From positions 1 to 64,000 of the forward strand of contig RSEH01000102.1 in NCBI GenBank assembly GCA_006503475.1: a stretch of 64,000 bases of DNA. The letters are read 5' to 3'. The DNA is from Stentor roeselii. Its lineage: Eukaryota; Ciliophora; Heterotrichea; Heterotrichida; Stentoridae. Both the position numbers and the translations under genes were made by a program. This document shows positions 1-9,611 of the stretch, piece after piece (the first letter of the stretch is position 1; every line of letters begins with the position of its first letter). The notes beneath the pieces are model-generated. The model was not told the origin of the DNA. It did no database searches and saw only the letters and a list, made by a program, of their open reading frames with translations.

Positions 1-773
1 TAAACTGCTCTAGAATGTCCACAGTACAAATTTTGAAAGCATTTCTTTTGAATGTCCCATAAAACAAGAGTCTTATCAAAAGATCCAGAAACTGCAATTG
101 CTCCGTCCTTAGAAATTACTATGCACCAAACATCCGATTTATGGTGGAGAAGGCAAGCTACTTGACTTTTCGTCTGAATGTCCCAGACCCTCACAGAAGT
201 GTCCTCCGAGCCAGTGACAAGAGTCCGTCCATCACTGGAAATCGCAAGACATATGAATCCTCCGTTGTGACTTTGAAGGAATTTGTTGTATCTGGATCGC
301 TTCTCCTCTACAGGATCATTGATGAAAGAATAGAGCTGTTGAGAATATTCTTGCAAAGCAGTTTGGTTTAAATGATTCAAGTTAAGTTGATTAACGACAA
401 TATCTGTGGCAAGTATTGATGTAATTTGCTCAATCTGCGATTTTTGATAAGCTGAAATTGTGATAAGGTCGAGGTAATACTTGGTAAGAGTGTTGATTTG
501 TTTGATAACTGAGTTGCTGCAGGTTTTAATAGTTTTGATTGTCTCCTCAGTTTGAAGATGAACTTGTTTCTTTAAAGATTTGAGAGATTGGATCCAATAA
601 TGAAGTTTTGCATCGAGCATCGATTTTTGGATTGAGTCAAGTTCTTCGAACAACGGTTCATGCTGATGCTTTGCTTTCTTTGCTAAGTGTTCACCAAAGT
701 GGGCTTTACAAAGATAAGCATTGGAGCAGTGGCAGATGAAGAAAGCTTGAGTTGAGCAGACTTGACATTTCAT
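1..773 (-). CDS. Zinc-finger/WD40-repeat protein, partial (C-terminus beyond window)
   Basis: Read on the minus strand from ATG at 773 and open without stops to the window edge (257 codons, cut off). The N-terminus has a B-box-like run of metal ligands (CQVC, CHC, C, H..H and further H) within residues 3-38. A helical stretch rich in Lys, Gln and Ile follows (about 45-150). WD40 repeats then begin, with VTGSEDTSVRVWDIQ and VSGSFDKTLVLWDIQ visible, and the last readable residues (GHSRAV) open another blade. WD40 propellers are protein-binding scaffolds, and here one is joined to a zinc-binding head as in TRIM-like proteins. The same head-plus-propeller plan recurs at 6053-7693 and, broken, at 3475-5385, so this is one of three local copies. 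Partner and pathway are unknown. Confidence 0.8.
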   Translation of the reverse strand, partial: MKCQVCSTQAFFICHCSNAYLCKAHFGEHLAKKAKHQHEPLFEELDSIQKSMLDAKLHYWIQSLKSLKKQVHLQTEETIKTIKTCSNSVIKQINTLTKYYLDLITISAYQKSQIEQITSILATDIVVNQLNLNHLNQTALQEYSQQLYSFINDPVEEKRSRYNKFLQSHNGGFICLAISSDGRTLVTGSEDTSVRVWDIQTKSQVACLLHHKSDVWCIVISKDGAIAVSGSFDKTLVLWDIQKKCFQNLYCGHSRAV

Positions 774-997
774 TTTATTATAATCAAAGTTCTACAATTC
801 TAAGATTTAAAATGGAAGAAAATATGAATAAGAAGTGTTTTTGGATTCTTATGAACCCCATGAACTAACTTAGCATAACCTTCCAGCCTGTTGATAACTC
901 AGAGAGATGCCCATCCGCATGCGTTAACGAATTCGTGTAAGAAGAGATTTGAAAGAATCACCTTCAACGTGACTAACCAGCTGAAATTTGATTTTAC

Positions 998-1410
998 CTA
1001 TTCGCTGACTTTCTTTTTGCTAAGGCCTTGAGTCGTGTTTCGTCTAGGGCCTTGGTGACTGACTTGAGACTTCTGAGGGTTGTTTGAGATGTTTACCTTT
1101 GAAACCTCACGCTTCAGAACTTTCTGGATCCTTTTTGAAGGATCATCTTTTTCAATGAGAATAGCTGCTGGAGTCTGCGACTACTTCTTGGGCTCTCAAT
1201 GACTTCAAGTGTTCTGGCAGGTATGACTGGATGTCCTCCTTTCTCAAAGACATTCATCGGCCATGAATATGTTTTTTCTTGATATTCTGAATACCTTTTA
1301 TAGTACTTATATATCTTCTTTTGAAGCTTAGCTGCCTTACTGTCATCATTATCTTCAGGAATTTTGAGTATTTCTTCTCTCGCTATTCTGCTTGAACCAG
1401 ATTTCTCCAT
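998..1410 (-). CDS. Small basic hypothetical protein with one apparent frame break
   Basis: The ATG at 1410 opens a 98-codon frame that stops at 1114. The sequence after the break still looks coding in the next frame, where a Lys-, Ser- and Gln-rich tail runs on to a TAG at 998-1000. Adding one A to the A-run near 1140 would merge the two into about 137 residues. A 17-nt GT-AG intron near 1165-1185 would also bridge them, but it is longer than the introns seen elsewhere in the window. The protein is charged (rich in Lys, Arg and Glu) and has no recognised domain. Function is unknown. If the break is real, the product is the 98-residue form. Confidence 0.4.
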
Positions 1411-2752
1411 TTATAGAATTAGATTTTTCAAGCCAAAATATACCTTTAATAGTTTATACTAAACTCTAATCAAAAATTATAATTATCTATCTTCTGTTTT
1501 ATACTAGTTAAATACTCTTATAAATTAATAAATAAAACTTCAAGATTGTTCCAAGGGTTGGCAAACAATTCAAGAATTTACTAATTAACTCAGTTTGTCT
1601 TCTTAAATCGAATATTAATTTATGAATCCAGTTCACATTAATCTTCATTTAAATCCTCATAACAACTTTAATCTCCAAATTTCAGTAATATATTATTCTT
1701 CTAATTTAATCTATAGAGGATTTGATATTAGCATCTTTTTTCTGTTTAATCATCAATTATTATCTCACTATCGATTAGTTTACTATGATTAGCCTTTTCA
1801 CCAGCATTTGAAATTTAATGAGAAACTTGAAGGACAATGTTTGATCTTTGTATTTTTGTGTGATGTTAATAACTTAGTTTTTCCTTGATTATCTACATGG
1901 TGTGTAATTTTTACCTTTTAATTAATTGGTATAAGTTTTTATTAAAATTAGAGAATTTCGTATTTCTTCAAGTTTTAGATGAATTTCTTCTAGTACTTCA
2001 ACCGGAGTTTCTATCGATATTCCTCAGTTTCAATTTGTTGTTTTTTTTAATTTGAACTTTTTTGATTATATTGTATGGTGATTTATATTTTCCTTTATTA
2101 AATCTTGAGTTCACTGATTTGAATTATATATTTTATGATTTCATTTTGTTTCTATCTGCTAATAATAATTTAGGATCTTATGTTTTTCATTATATGCTTA
2201 TGATATTTTAATAAGGAACTAAAATGATTAAGGTATGATTAGAATATTATATATTTAAAAAGTTTAATAAGATTTATTTAAATGTTAAATATTATTTAAA
2301 TTGAGAAGTTGTTATATAGAAACGAAATAGACAATCAATTTGAAATGCATATTCCTCATTAATTAAAATTAAAAAAAAATCTATAAATATAATAAAAACT
2401 TAAAGATAAAAATAGTCATTAATAAATTCAGATGAATTTATTGTAATATATAGAAGACAATAATGATGAGATTTAGCCATAGAAAGATTATATGGTAATG
2501 AATCCAGTCAAAAGATAAAGAAAATTATACAATATAATTCATAAAAGAATTGAAATTACATCATCAACTCACTATATAAAGATCAAAACAAGAACAGAAA
2601 AAGAAAATATTATAAACAATAAAATAAATCTGATATTAAAGTTAAATGTAAAAGAATAATTAAAGATTCATCAAAGCCAGTAAGCATAAGAAACTTGAAG
2701 ATAAGTATAAAAAAGTTCTGACTTATGATACTTCCACATATCTGGACTGGGA
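1411..2752. other. Gene-free AT-rich spacer
   Basis: Very AT-rich, with many short A and T runs and stops in all frames. I see no coding frame, RNA gene or clear repeat here. Confidence 0.6.
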
Positions 2753-3300
2753 TTAAAGCAATAAAACCTTTACTTTGTTTATGGATTTTAAATGAAAAAC
2801 TACTTCAAAAACATAATGCCAAATATATTTCATAAATCTAAAATCTGATAATGTGTTTCCAAACATTAGTATCAGAGAAGTTGAAGTTGGAGAATTGTGG
2901 CTTAATGAAACTGCGACTAAGATCCATTCTTGCACGGGGATTGAATGGTTTGAGATCATTTCCAGAAATAGACCTCCTAAAAGAATTTTTATTTTTAGAC
3001 CTGTTTCGTTAAAACTTAATGAAAACTCAGTGCTTTCGGTTTCGAGGTTTTCAGGCTTCCAGTATTCCAAGATAAACTTATCCAAAAGGTTAATGTAAAC
3101 TCATCTGAGAATAGGCTTTCCGCAGGATTAGTTATGTGAAGACCTGTGTTTATACCATTAAAGTAAAGACCTCGTCCATAAACAGTGAGAGGATAAGTTA
3201 AATTAAATGCAGTATCTTGTAACAATCCAAGATTGAAACCTGAAATTTTATCAGTATAATTTAAAGCATAGTAGCTAAAGTTTGAATTGTCATAAATCTG
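2753..3300 (-). pseudogene. LamG/concanavalin-like domain fragment, frame-broken
   Basis: On the minus strand the frame is open from 3300 to 3016. It carries a pattern typical of laminin-G-like (LamG_3) folds: a strand with GRGLYFNGINTGLHI, then SDEFTLTFWI. The fold continues one frame over (3085 to 2753) with a hydrophobic EWILVAVSLSH strand. The two pieces are offset by one missing base near 3080. An in-frame TAG lies just upstream of 3300, and no start codon or signal peptide is visible. LamG modules usually bind sugars or proteins outside the cell. This is probably a remnant or a miscalled part of a larger surface protein. Low certainty on boundaries. Confidence 0.4.
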
Positions 3301-3474
3301 CTAGTTAAACCTCCAAAGCTATTATTATTGGATAGTCTAAAATATAAGATTATTGATAGATAAAAATTTTTACAAAAATTGTTTATCGACTCCAAATACA
3401 GTGGTAAATCAATCTTATAAAAATAATCAAAACTTCTGTCTTTTTGATAAATAAAACTTTTTCGATATTATAAT

Positions 3475-5385
3475 ATGCAAAATCTGACGTCAGATTATAA
3501 GAAATTCAAATGTTCTTGTCAATAAAATTTCATTTTACCTCAAAACCTCACAACCCACTTAAAAAAACCTTCAATTCATCTTATCAAACTGCTCAAAACA
3601 AAACCGAAAAAAATCAAAAATAAGAAAAAAGTTATAGAAAGGTACAATTTTATAAAAGCGTCTAATTTCGATTCAGATTTCGCTTTTCTTATCAAAAACT
3701 TGATTCTCTTCTATTTTAAAAACTTTTCAATTATCAGCTCTTCAAAACAAACTTACTTTAAATTATCTCTGCAAATCAGTCAAATTTTAAAAAAACCGAT
3801 AATCAAAGAAATAACAACTTTTAAACATCAAAAAGAACAAATCAAAAAACAATTCAATCAATTTTTAAAAAACAAAATCGGACAGCAGTTCACTTTACAT
3901 CTCTCAGAACATATTTTAATGAGTGGGGGATACGATGGAATAGTGCGACTGTTCAACCCTCAAAATCTTGAACAGATCGCGTCTTTACACTACCATCAAT
4001 CAACTATTTATGCTCTTGATATTTCTGGAAATTATGGACTCTCAGGTTCGGAAGATAAATCAATATGTTTGTGGAATATCAACAAACAAAAACTCAAAAT
4101 GTCTTCAAAGGACATCAATCTACTATTTTTTCATTGAAGTTTTTAGATAATTCAAAACTTTTTGTGAGTGGCTCGGAAGATAAAGCTGTTCGAATTTGGA
4201 ATTCTTTCAAAAAAACACTTGTTTTTCTGATTCATTTCAACTCTCCAGTAGCATTTGTATCAATGAGAATCAAGAATTTATTTTTGTTTGTTTCGATGGA
4301 AAAATCCAAAAGTTGACCAGTTCAAAGTCTCTATCCCGAACAAATCTTAGAGCAAAAGTCTGTCGCAGTAAACAAGCTGAAGGAATTGAGGTTCTGGTGA
4401 CTGGGCATGAAGATGGATGGATTCAATTCATAAATTCAAAATCACTTTGCTTATTTTATTGTTTAAGGGCTCATAATTCTAATATTGTTTCAATCGGATT
4501 TTGTAAACACTCAAAAACTTTTGCGAGTTGTTCTGCCGATGAATCTTTAAAACTATGGAGTTCAAATACTTTTAAACTTTTGAAACTCTTTAAAGGCTTT
4601 GAAAATCCAGTAATATGTGTAGAAATAATGAGATTTTCTTGGGATGTGTGAAAATAGAAAAATGGGATATTCAGACGCGTAGAAAAATAAACAAAACAAG
4701 TTTATTCAGCTATTTCAGTTTGTCTCTTTCAATAAAACTGAATTTGATTGTTTATGGTTCCCATACAGTTTGCTTAATGAACTTAAAATCGTTGAAATAT
4801 GTACACTCGAAGTCATTTAATTGCAAAGTTTTAAGTTTGCGCTTTGTTAAATCAATGATTGTATGTGGATTAGTAAGAGGTGATATTTTGTATTTAGATT
4901 GTCATTCTCTGAGGGTAAAAAGAAGGTATTTTTTTGAAAGATTGATAATTTTCTTTATTCTTCCATCAATTGATTTAAAATTCCTGGTTTATTCAACCCC
5001 AAATAAAACAAATTTTGTTGATTTGAAATCGATGAAAAGTTTACTGAGTCATAATAGTAGAATTTTGAGTTGCAAGTTTACATTATCGAGTATTGTGTTC
5101 ATAGATGATGATTTTTGTCTTTGTATTGTTAAAAATTTTGAAAAATTAAGGAAAATAAATGTTATAGATTATGGATATAAATTATTTTTGTTTAAATCTG
5201 AGAAGTATGTTATGATAAAAGAAAGTAATTTGAATGTTAATTTGATAAATTTAGAAGAACCCGAAAACTGTGAACGCTTAAAAAGTTTGAAAGATGTACT
5301 GAAGAAGGTAAATAAAAGAGACTATTTGATGAAAAGGAGTGATTTGATTTTATCATCTCTTACTTCTTCAATGCTAATCAACTAA
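3475..5385 (+). pseudogene. WD40-repeat gene broken by three single-base frame slips
   Basis: WD40 repeats run through four successive segments in three frames: to about 4100, to about 4210, to about 4630, and on to TAA at 5385. Repeat signatures include LSGSEDKSICLWNIN, VSGSEDKAVRIWNSF, VTGHEDGWIQFINSK and CSADESLKLWSS. At each joint the ORF lacks one base, and one extra A in the local A-run (near 4098, 4207 and 4622) restores the repeat consensus. An ATG at 3475 is in frame with the first segment and starts a Cys-poor head, but a TAA follows after 16 codons. No GT-AG pair of 15 or 16 nt fits the joints. Homologous in plan to 6053-7693. It may be a decaying copy, or an intact gene with homopolymer errors. 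Confidence 0.6.
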
Positions 5386-6052
5386 GATATTTGGTCTAAT
5401 ATACTTGAATATCAGTCTATATAGAATTTTTTAAAAGATCCTCAGTTTTATTAATAATCGATATAATTTCAATAACATAAAATTAGTTTCTTTGCCTTTC
5501 ATTAATTCTTATAAATTTTTAATCTTATTTCATAGTTTGAATATTGGAAATTACTCAATAAGATAATTTTACGATACTATCTTAGATTTTATTATTATAT
5601 AACAATTATGAATTTATATAAACTAACTAAATTAACTTAGACTATGAAACTATGAAAAGTTTATAATTAATCAAAATTATTTCAGAAAAATATTATGTAT
5701 AAGCCTATATCAATGAAAGCATTCTTAATGCAATTCTTTTAATATTTTTCAATCAATTCTCTTTTTAAACTAAAATCTGTTTTATTTTACATATAAATAG
5801 CAATTTACATGAAAGCTTTTAGTAAATAATGATCTTTATGCAACATACACTCTTAAAAAGCTATTATATTCAAATAATAATTTAACAAGTATTGTATTTA
5901 TTATGAACATCAAAAGATTGAAAATTTGGAAAATATTTGGAATTAAACTTATAATATTTAAAAAGTCCTTCTTTACTTAAAGTTTCCCTTAGACTAATAT
6001 AATCTAAAACAATAAATCGATTCAGCTATTTGTAAGGCAGTCTCTAGTATAA
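5386..6052. other. AT-rich spacer between WD40 genes
   Basis: About 670 bp of AT-rich sequence with no coding frame or RNA gene that I can see. It presumably contains the promoter of the gene at 6053. Confidence 0.5.
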
Positions 6053-7693
6053 ATGGACACTTGCTATTACTGCACAAATCCTTATACATCAGGATGTTCC
6101 TGTATTCCACAACGCTTATGTGATATTCATAGAAGAACTCATGTTAAAAAAATCCGGGTAAGCACTACAGAATTACAGAAAGGATTCATTGACATCCTTC
6201 CATTCTTAAAATTATTCAAATCTCAAACCCTTGAATATTTTCGAATTTGGGCAAGACCCTATTCAATGCTGTTAAAAGAACTCACGCCAATAATCTCAGA
6301 GTTAATCAATACTCCAATAGTTTCATCATCAAGTATAATCTTGAGTATCGCATTCAACCAAATTTCAAAAATTGTTGCAACTCTCAATGAAAAATACGAA
6401 ATTATTCTTTGGGACTACTCTAAAAACTCAAAACTCAAAGAAATAAATAAATGTAGAATGTTTAGCTTTGAACCCAACTCCGTTTATTACAAATCTAACA
6501 TCGTTCTTTCAATGAAATACGAATACATAGCTTGTTGTAATGATTTCACTCTTGGAATCTGGTTTTACAATAAAAATAAAGTAGAAAGTAAAAAGTTGCC
6601 AGGATTAAGTCATCTGAAAAATATTAAAACAAATGAAGAAATTCTAACGATCACTGACCAATTTAATAGAATCAAAATTTTTTCAGCGAAAACTTTTGAA
6701 TTTATCGATGAAATGAACTGTGGTATTAACGGAAGTTTAATTGAAATTTCAGAATGCAACAAAATTTATTTTTGTTCAAAACACCATCAAAAAATATTGA
6801 AAGTCTTTGATATGCCAAAATGTTACTTTTCTAAAGAAATTGATCTTAAATATAATAAAACAACTTGTTTCACATTAAGTCAAGATAATCATTATATCGG
6901 ATTAGCGTATAAGAATAAAATCATTACTGTTTACATACTTCCTGATTTAACAGATTTCTTTGAATTTAAACCACATGAGTCTCAAATAGAAACTCTTACA
7001 TTTATTTCCAATCCTTCAAGAATTGTATCAGGAGGGCAAGATCATTACTTGGTAATATGGGATCTCCAGACCAGAAGTTGTTTCAAGAAAATAGATCTGA
7101 AAGTTAAATGTTTTCATATTCAATCTTTCGAAGATAATCAATTGATGGTCCTTGGGTATAATAATGACATTGAGACTATTAATATTAACGATGGAAGTGT
7201 TAAAAGCTGGCTTGATGGCCATCTTGATGAGATTTCTTCTATCGCGCTTTCTAAATCTTTGAATTTTTTGGCGACTGGAGGGCATGATCATTCAATTTAT
7301 ATATGGAAAATTAATGATCAATCATTTGTCTCAAAAAAAAATGCGCATCAAGGTTGCATCAATTGTTTAAGTTTCTTTCAAAATGAAGAGTCACTTGCTA
7401 GCTTTGGTGGAGATTTTTTTATTAGGATATGGAATAGAACAACTTTGGAAATGATAAAATTTTTAAAGTGTGAAAATCAATTCACTCAGATATTTGCGGC
7501 TGATGATTCTTTGGTTGTTGGGAATGAAGAAGGAAAAAAAATTACTTTTTGGCAGGTTTATGATGATAAGATTAAGGATTTTGATCAGAATCAGAGTCAA
7601 GAGAATATATTTTTGGTAACTGAAAACAGACAGTATATGATTTTGATTAAAATGATGTTTTTTATTGTCTGGAAGTTAGATTTGGTAGATTAA
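6053..7693 (+). CDS. Zinc-finger/WD40-repeat protein (intact member of local cluster)
   Basis: 546 aa from ATG 6053 to TAA. Residues 4-32 hold a B-box-like ligand set (CYYC, CSC, LC, H..., H), matching the head of the gene at the left edge. A helical linker follows to about residue 90, then at least seven WD40-type blades to the C-terminus. Clear blades read VSGGQDHYLVIWDLQ (about 326-340), ATGGHDHSIYIWKIN (about 407-421) and ASFGGDFFIRIWNRT. There is no signal peptide or membrane segment, so it is likely a cytosolic scaffold. The gene is upright next to its broken relative at 3475-5385. Whether the head is a true B-box cannot be settled by eye, and the ligand (substrate or partner) is unknown. 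Confidence 0.8.
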   Translation: MDTCYYCTNPYTSGCSCIPQRLCDIHRRTHVKKIRVSTTELQKGFIDILPFLKLFKSQTLEYFRIWARPYSMLLKELTPIISELINTPIVSSSSIILSIAFNQISKIVATLNEKYEIILWDYSKNSKLKEINKCRMFSFEPNSVYYKSNIVLSMKYEYIACCNDFTLGIWFYNKNKVESKKLPGLSHLKNIKTNEEILTITDQFNRIKIFSAKTFEFIDEMNCGINGSLIEISECNKIYFCSKHHQKILKVFDMPKCYFSKEIDLKYNKTTCFTLSQDNHYIGLAYKNKIITVYILPDLTDFFEFKPHESQIETLTFISNPSRIVSGGQDHYLVIWDLQTRSCFKKIDLKVKCFHIQSFEDNQLMVLGYNNDIETININDGSVKSWLDGHLDEISSIALSKSLNFLATGGHDHSIYIWKINDQSFVSKKNAHQGCINCLSFFQNEESLASFGGDFFIRIWNRTTLEMIKFLKCENQFTQIFAADDSLVVGNEEGKKITFWQVYDDKIKDFDQNQSQENIFLVTENRQYMILIKMMFFIVWKLDLVD

Positions 7694-8267
7694 GTAGTTA
7701 AGATTTTGTAGTTACTAGGGAATTAGCTCATTTTTTTGTATTTATATTATAATAATCAACCTAGTGAAATATATTTGTTTGATTTATGATGAACAATCAA
7801 ATGAAATCACAATTTGTAAATTAGACTAGTTTAAATTTAATTTATCAAAAGAGAATAAATAAGCATCCATTAAACTAAAACAGCAAATTTTAAAATTCTA
7901 TTATCAAAGTATCTAATCTATTTATATTACTTCAAGGCTTTCTATCACCAACATCTCACTGAGGATGATCCATAACAAAAACCATTAAAAAGCATTATCA
8001 TAAAACCATAATATAATCTTGATTATTTTTATAAGGATCATTTGAAACCCATTCAAGCTCACAATTATCGAAATTCTGATTAGGTGAATGAAAATTTTTA
8101 CTAATTAGAAAAAAGTAAGCTTCTTTCACAAATTCATTTACAAATAATTAGTCATTTTACTATAGAGTCTTAATTAATTGTGATTCGAATCAATTTTCTA
8201 TTTAATGGTACTTTAGTAATATAATTTATTATACACAAATCAAACTAATCCTATAAAATTAATCAAA
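7694..8267. other. Convergent intergenic spacer
   Basis: AT-rich 3' flanks of the WD40 gene and of the convergent zinc-finger/F-box gene. No coding frame, repeat or RNA gene seen. Confidence 0.5.
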
Positions 8268-9320
8268 TTAAGCTATCAAATCTTTATTTCCAATCAATTT
8301 ATCGAAGTTCAGTTCTTTTCCTTTCCTAATAAACTCAAACATTTTTTCAAAAATACTACCTCGAATAATTCTCTGATAATCTGGCTTCCAGATTTCAATA
8401 TTTCCTTTCCCACTATCCCTGATTTTCAGATCCATTAAAGAAACATCCAAAGATTCAAAAAACTGAGTAACCATGAAATTAGTACAAAAGCTTTTAAGGA
8501 ATTCAACAACTTTAGCCTTCTGTTCATTTCGAAACAACATTAATCCATTTTCAAACAAGTATCTATAAGTAACTTTGCTCTTTCCATCAAAAGTCCACCA
8601 TCCAACCTTAATTAAATCAGAGTTAATCCCATATGTTTTCAATACTTGAGTTTTATTAATCAATGCAAATTTTTGAAGCCTTAAACATTTTTTACACAAA
8701 GTCTTTTTGAGCATCGGACATCTGCTGAAATTTTTATCTTTTGGTTTCTTTTTACACGAAATGCAAATCGAGTTAAAGCAAGCCACATAACATTTTTTTA
8801 GCTCACTTTGACAAGATTCAGCCTTAAAACCATTGAAATCTTGAGCAAGCAACAATTCCCAGATTTCATTTTCCCAGGTCAGAGTGTAAAAGTTTTTGTT
8901 TACCTTGGATAGCGAGTTAATCAGGTCAAAAACGTCAAGAAATTTAAAGATTTCTATATAAAGTCTTCGATTTTTCACTTGAACTTTAAGTTTCTGTTGT
9001 AAGGGAAAATCAGGGGAATAATCTCTGTTGTCTAAAGGAAAATATTTTGCGTTCCAAGTGTCTAGCCATGAAAAGAAGATCGGCTTTGAGTCAATATCAA
9101 GGTTCATTTTTACATCTTCTATTAAAATGAATTGCTTTTGCTTAGGTTCGTAGCAGTCTAAGTGAAAATAATCAGAATTTGAAATTACTTTTTCGTGAAT
9201 TATCTGGATTTCGCCTTTTTCAAACGTTTTTAAGCAATTATTACACTCGATTGAATCTGACTTGGTATTTTCGATGGTAAAACTGATTCGAAACATTTTT
9301 TTTGGAGGATGATATCCCAT
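8268..9320 (-). CDS. PARP-type zinc finger plus F-box protein
   Basis: 350 aa from ATG 9320. Residues about 11-56 resemble a PARP-type nick-sensing zinc finger: ISFTIENTKSDSIECNNC, then GEIQI, then YFHLDCY, which supplies the C-x2-C...H-x2-C ligands. At about 120-158 an F-box-like segment (EIFKFLDVFDLINSLSKVNK, then IWELLL) follows the usual L-x-x-L...W pattern. A Cys-rich patch (CISCKKKP, C, CKKCL; about 186-217) gives another possible zinc site. F-box proteins recruit targets to SCF ubiquitin ligases through Skp1, and PARP-type fingers bind broken DNA. The combination suggests ubiquitination linked to DNA ends, but that role is inference. The gene is convergent with the WD40 gene and appears complete. 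Confidence 0.6.
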   Translation of the reverse strand: MGYHPPKKMFRISFTIENTKSDSIECNNCLKTFEKGEIQIIHEKVISNSDYFHLDCYEPKQKQFILIEDVKMNLDIDSKPIFFSWLDTWNAKYFPLDNRDYSPDFPLQQKLKVQVKNRRLYIEIFKFLDVFDLINSLSKVNKNFYTLTWENEIWELLLAQDFNGFKAESCQSELKKCYVACFNSICISCKKKPKDKNFSRCPMLKKTLCKKCLRLQKFALINKTQVLKTYGINSDLIKVGWWTFDGKSKVTYRYLFENGLMLFRNEQKAKVVEFLKSFCTNFMVTQFFESLDVSLMDLKIRDSGKGNIEIWKPDYQRIIRGSIFEKMFEFIRKGKELNFDKLIGNKDLIA

Positions 9321-9611
9321 TTGTACTAATTATAAAGCAGATAATACTAGGATGGAAAATATATTTTAAATCTAGATCTTGAAAAAATTGAAATTCTTGT
9401 AATGTGAAATGTAGACGATTCAAATCTAATTGAATTAGAAGTCTGGATTGTATTTCAAATATCCGTGAGACAATTATAAAAAAATTAAACTATTTCCGCA
9501 TCTATTCAAGGCGCTTAATTACAAAGATTACTGCGAAGACTATCATTTTTCTAAATTTTCTTAGAATCCAAATTTCCATAAATAATTTTAACTAATTTCC
9601 CTAACTAAAAC

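Noticed and set aside
4196-4215. Programmed -1 ribosomal frameshift at the A7 run
   Set aside because: The zero-frame codons do not form a canonical X-XXY-YYZ heptamer, and the other joints lack any such site.
4065-4651. 16- or 17-nt introns joining the WD40 segments
   Set aside because: No GT...AG pair of that length falls at the joints, whereas adding one A in each A-run restores the repeat consensus.
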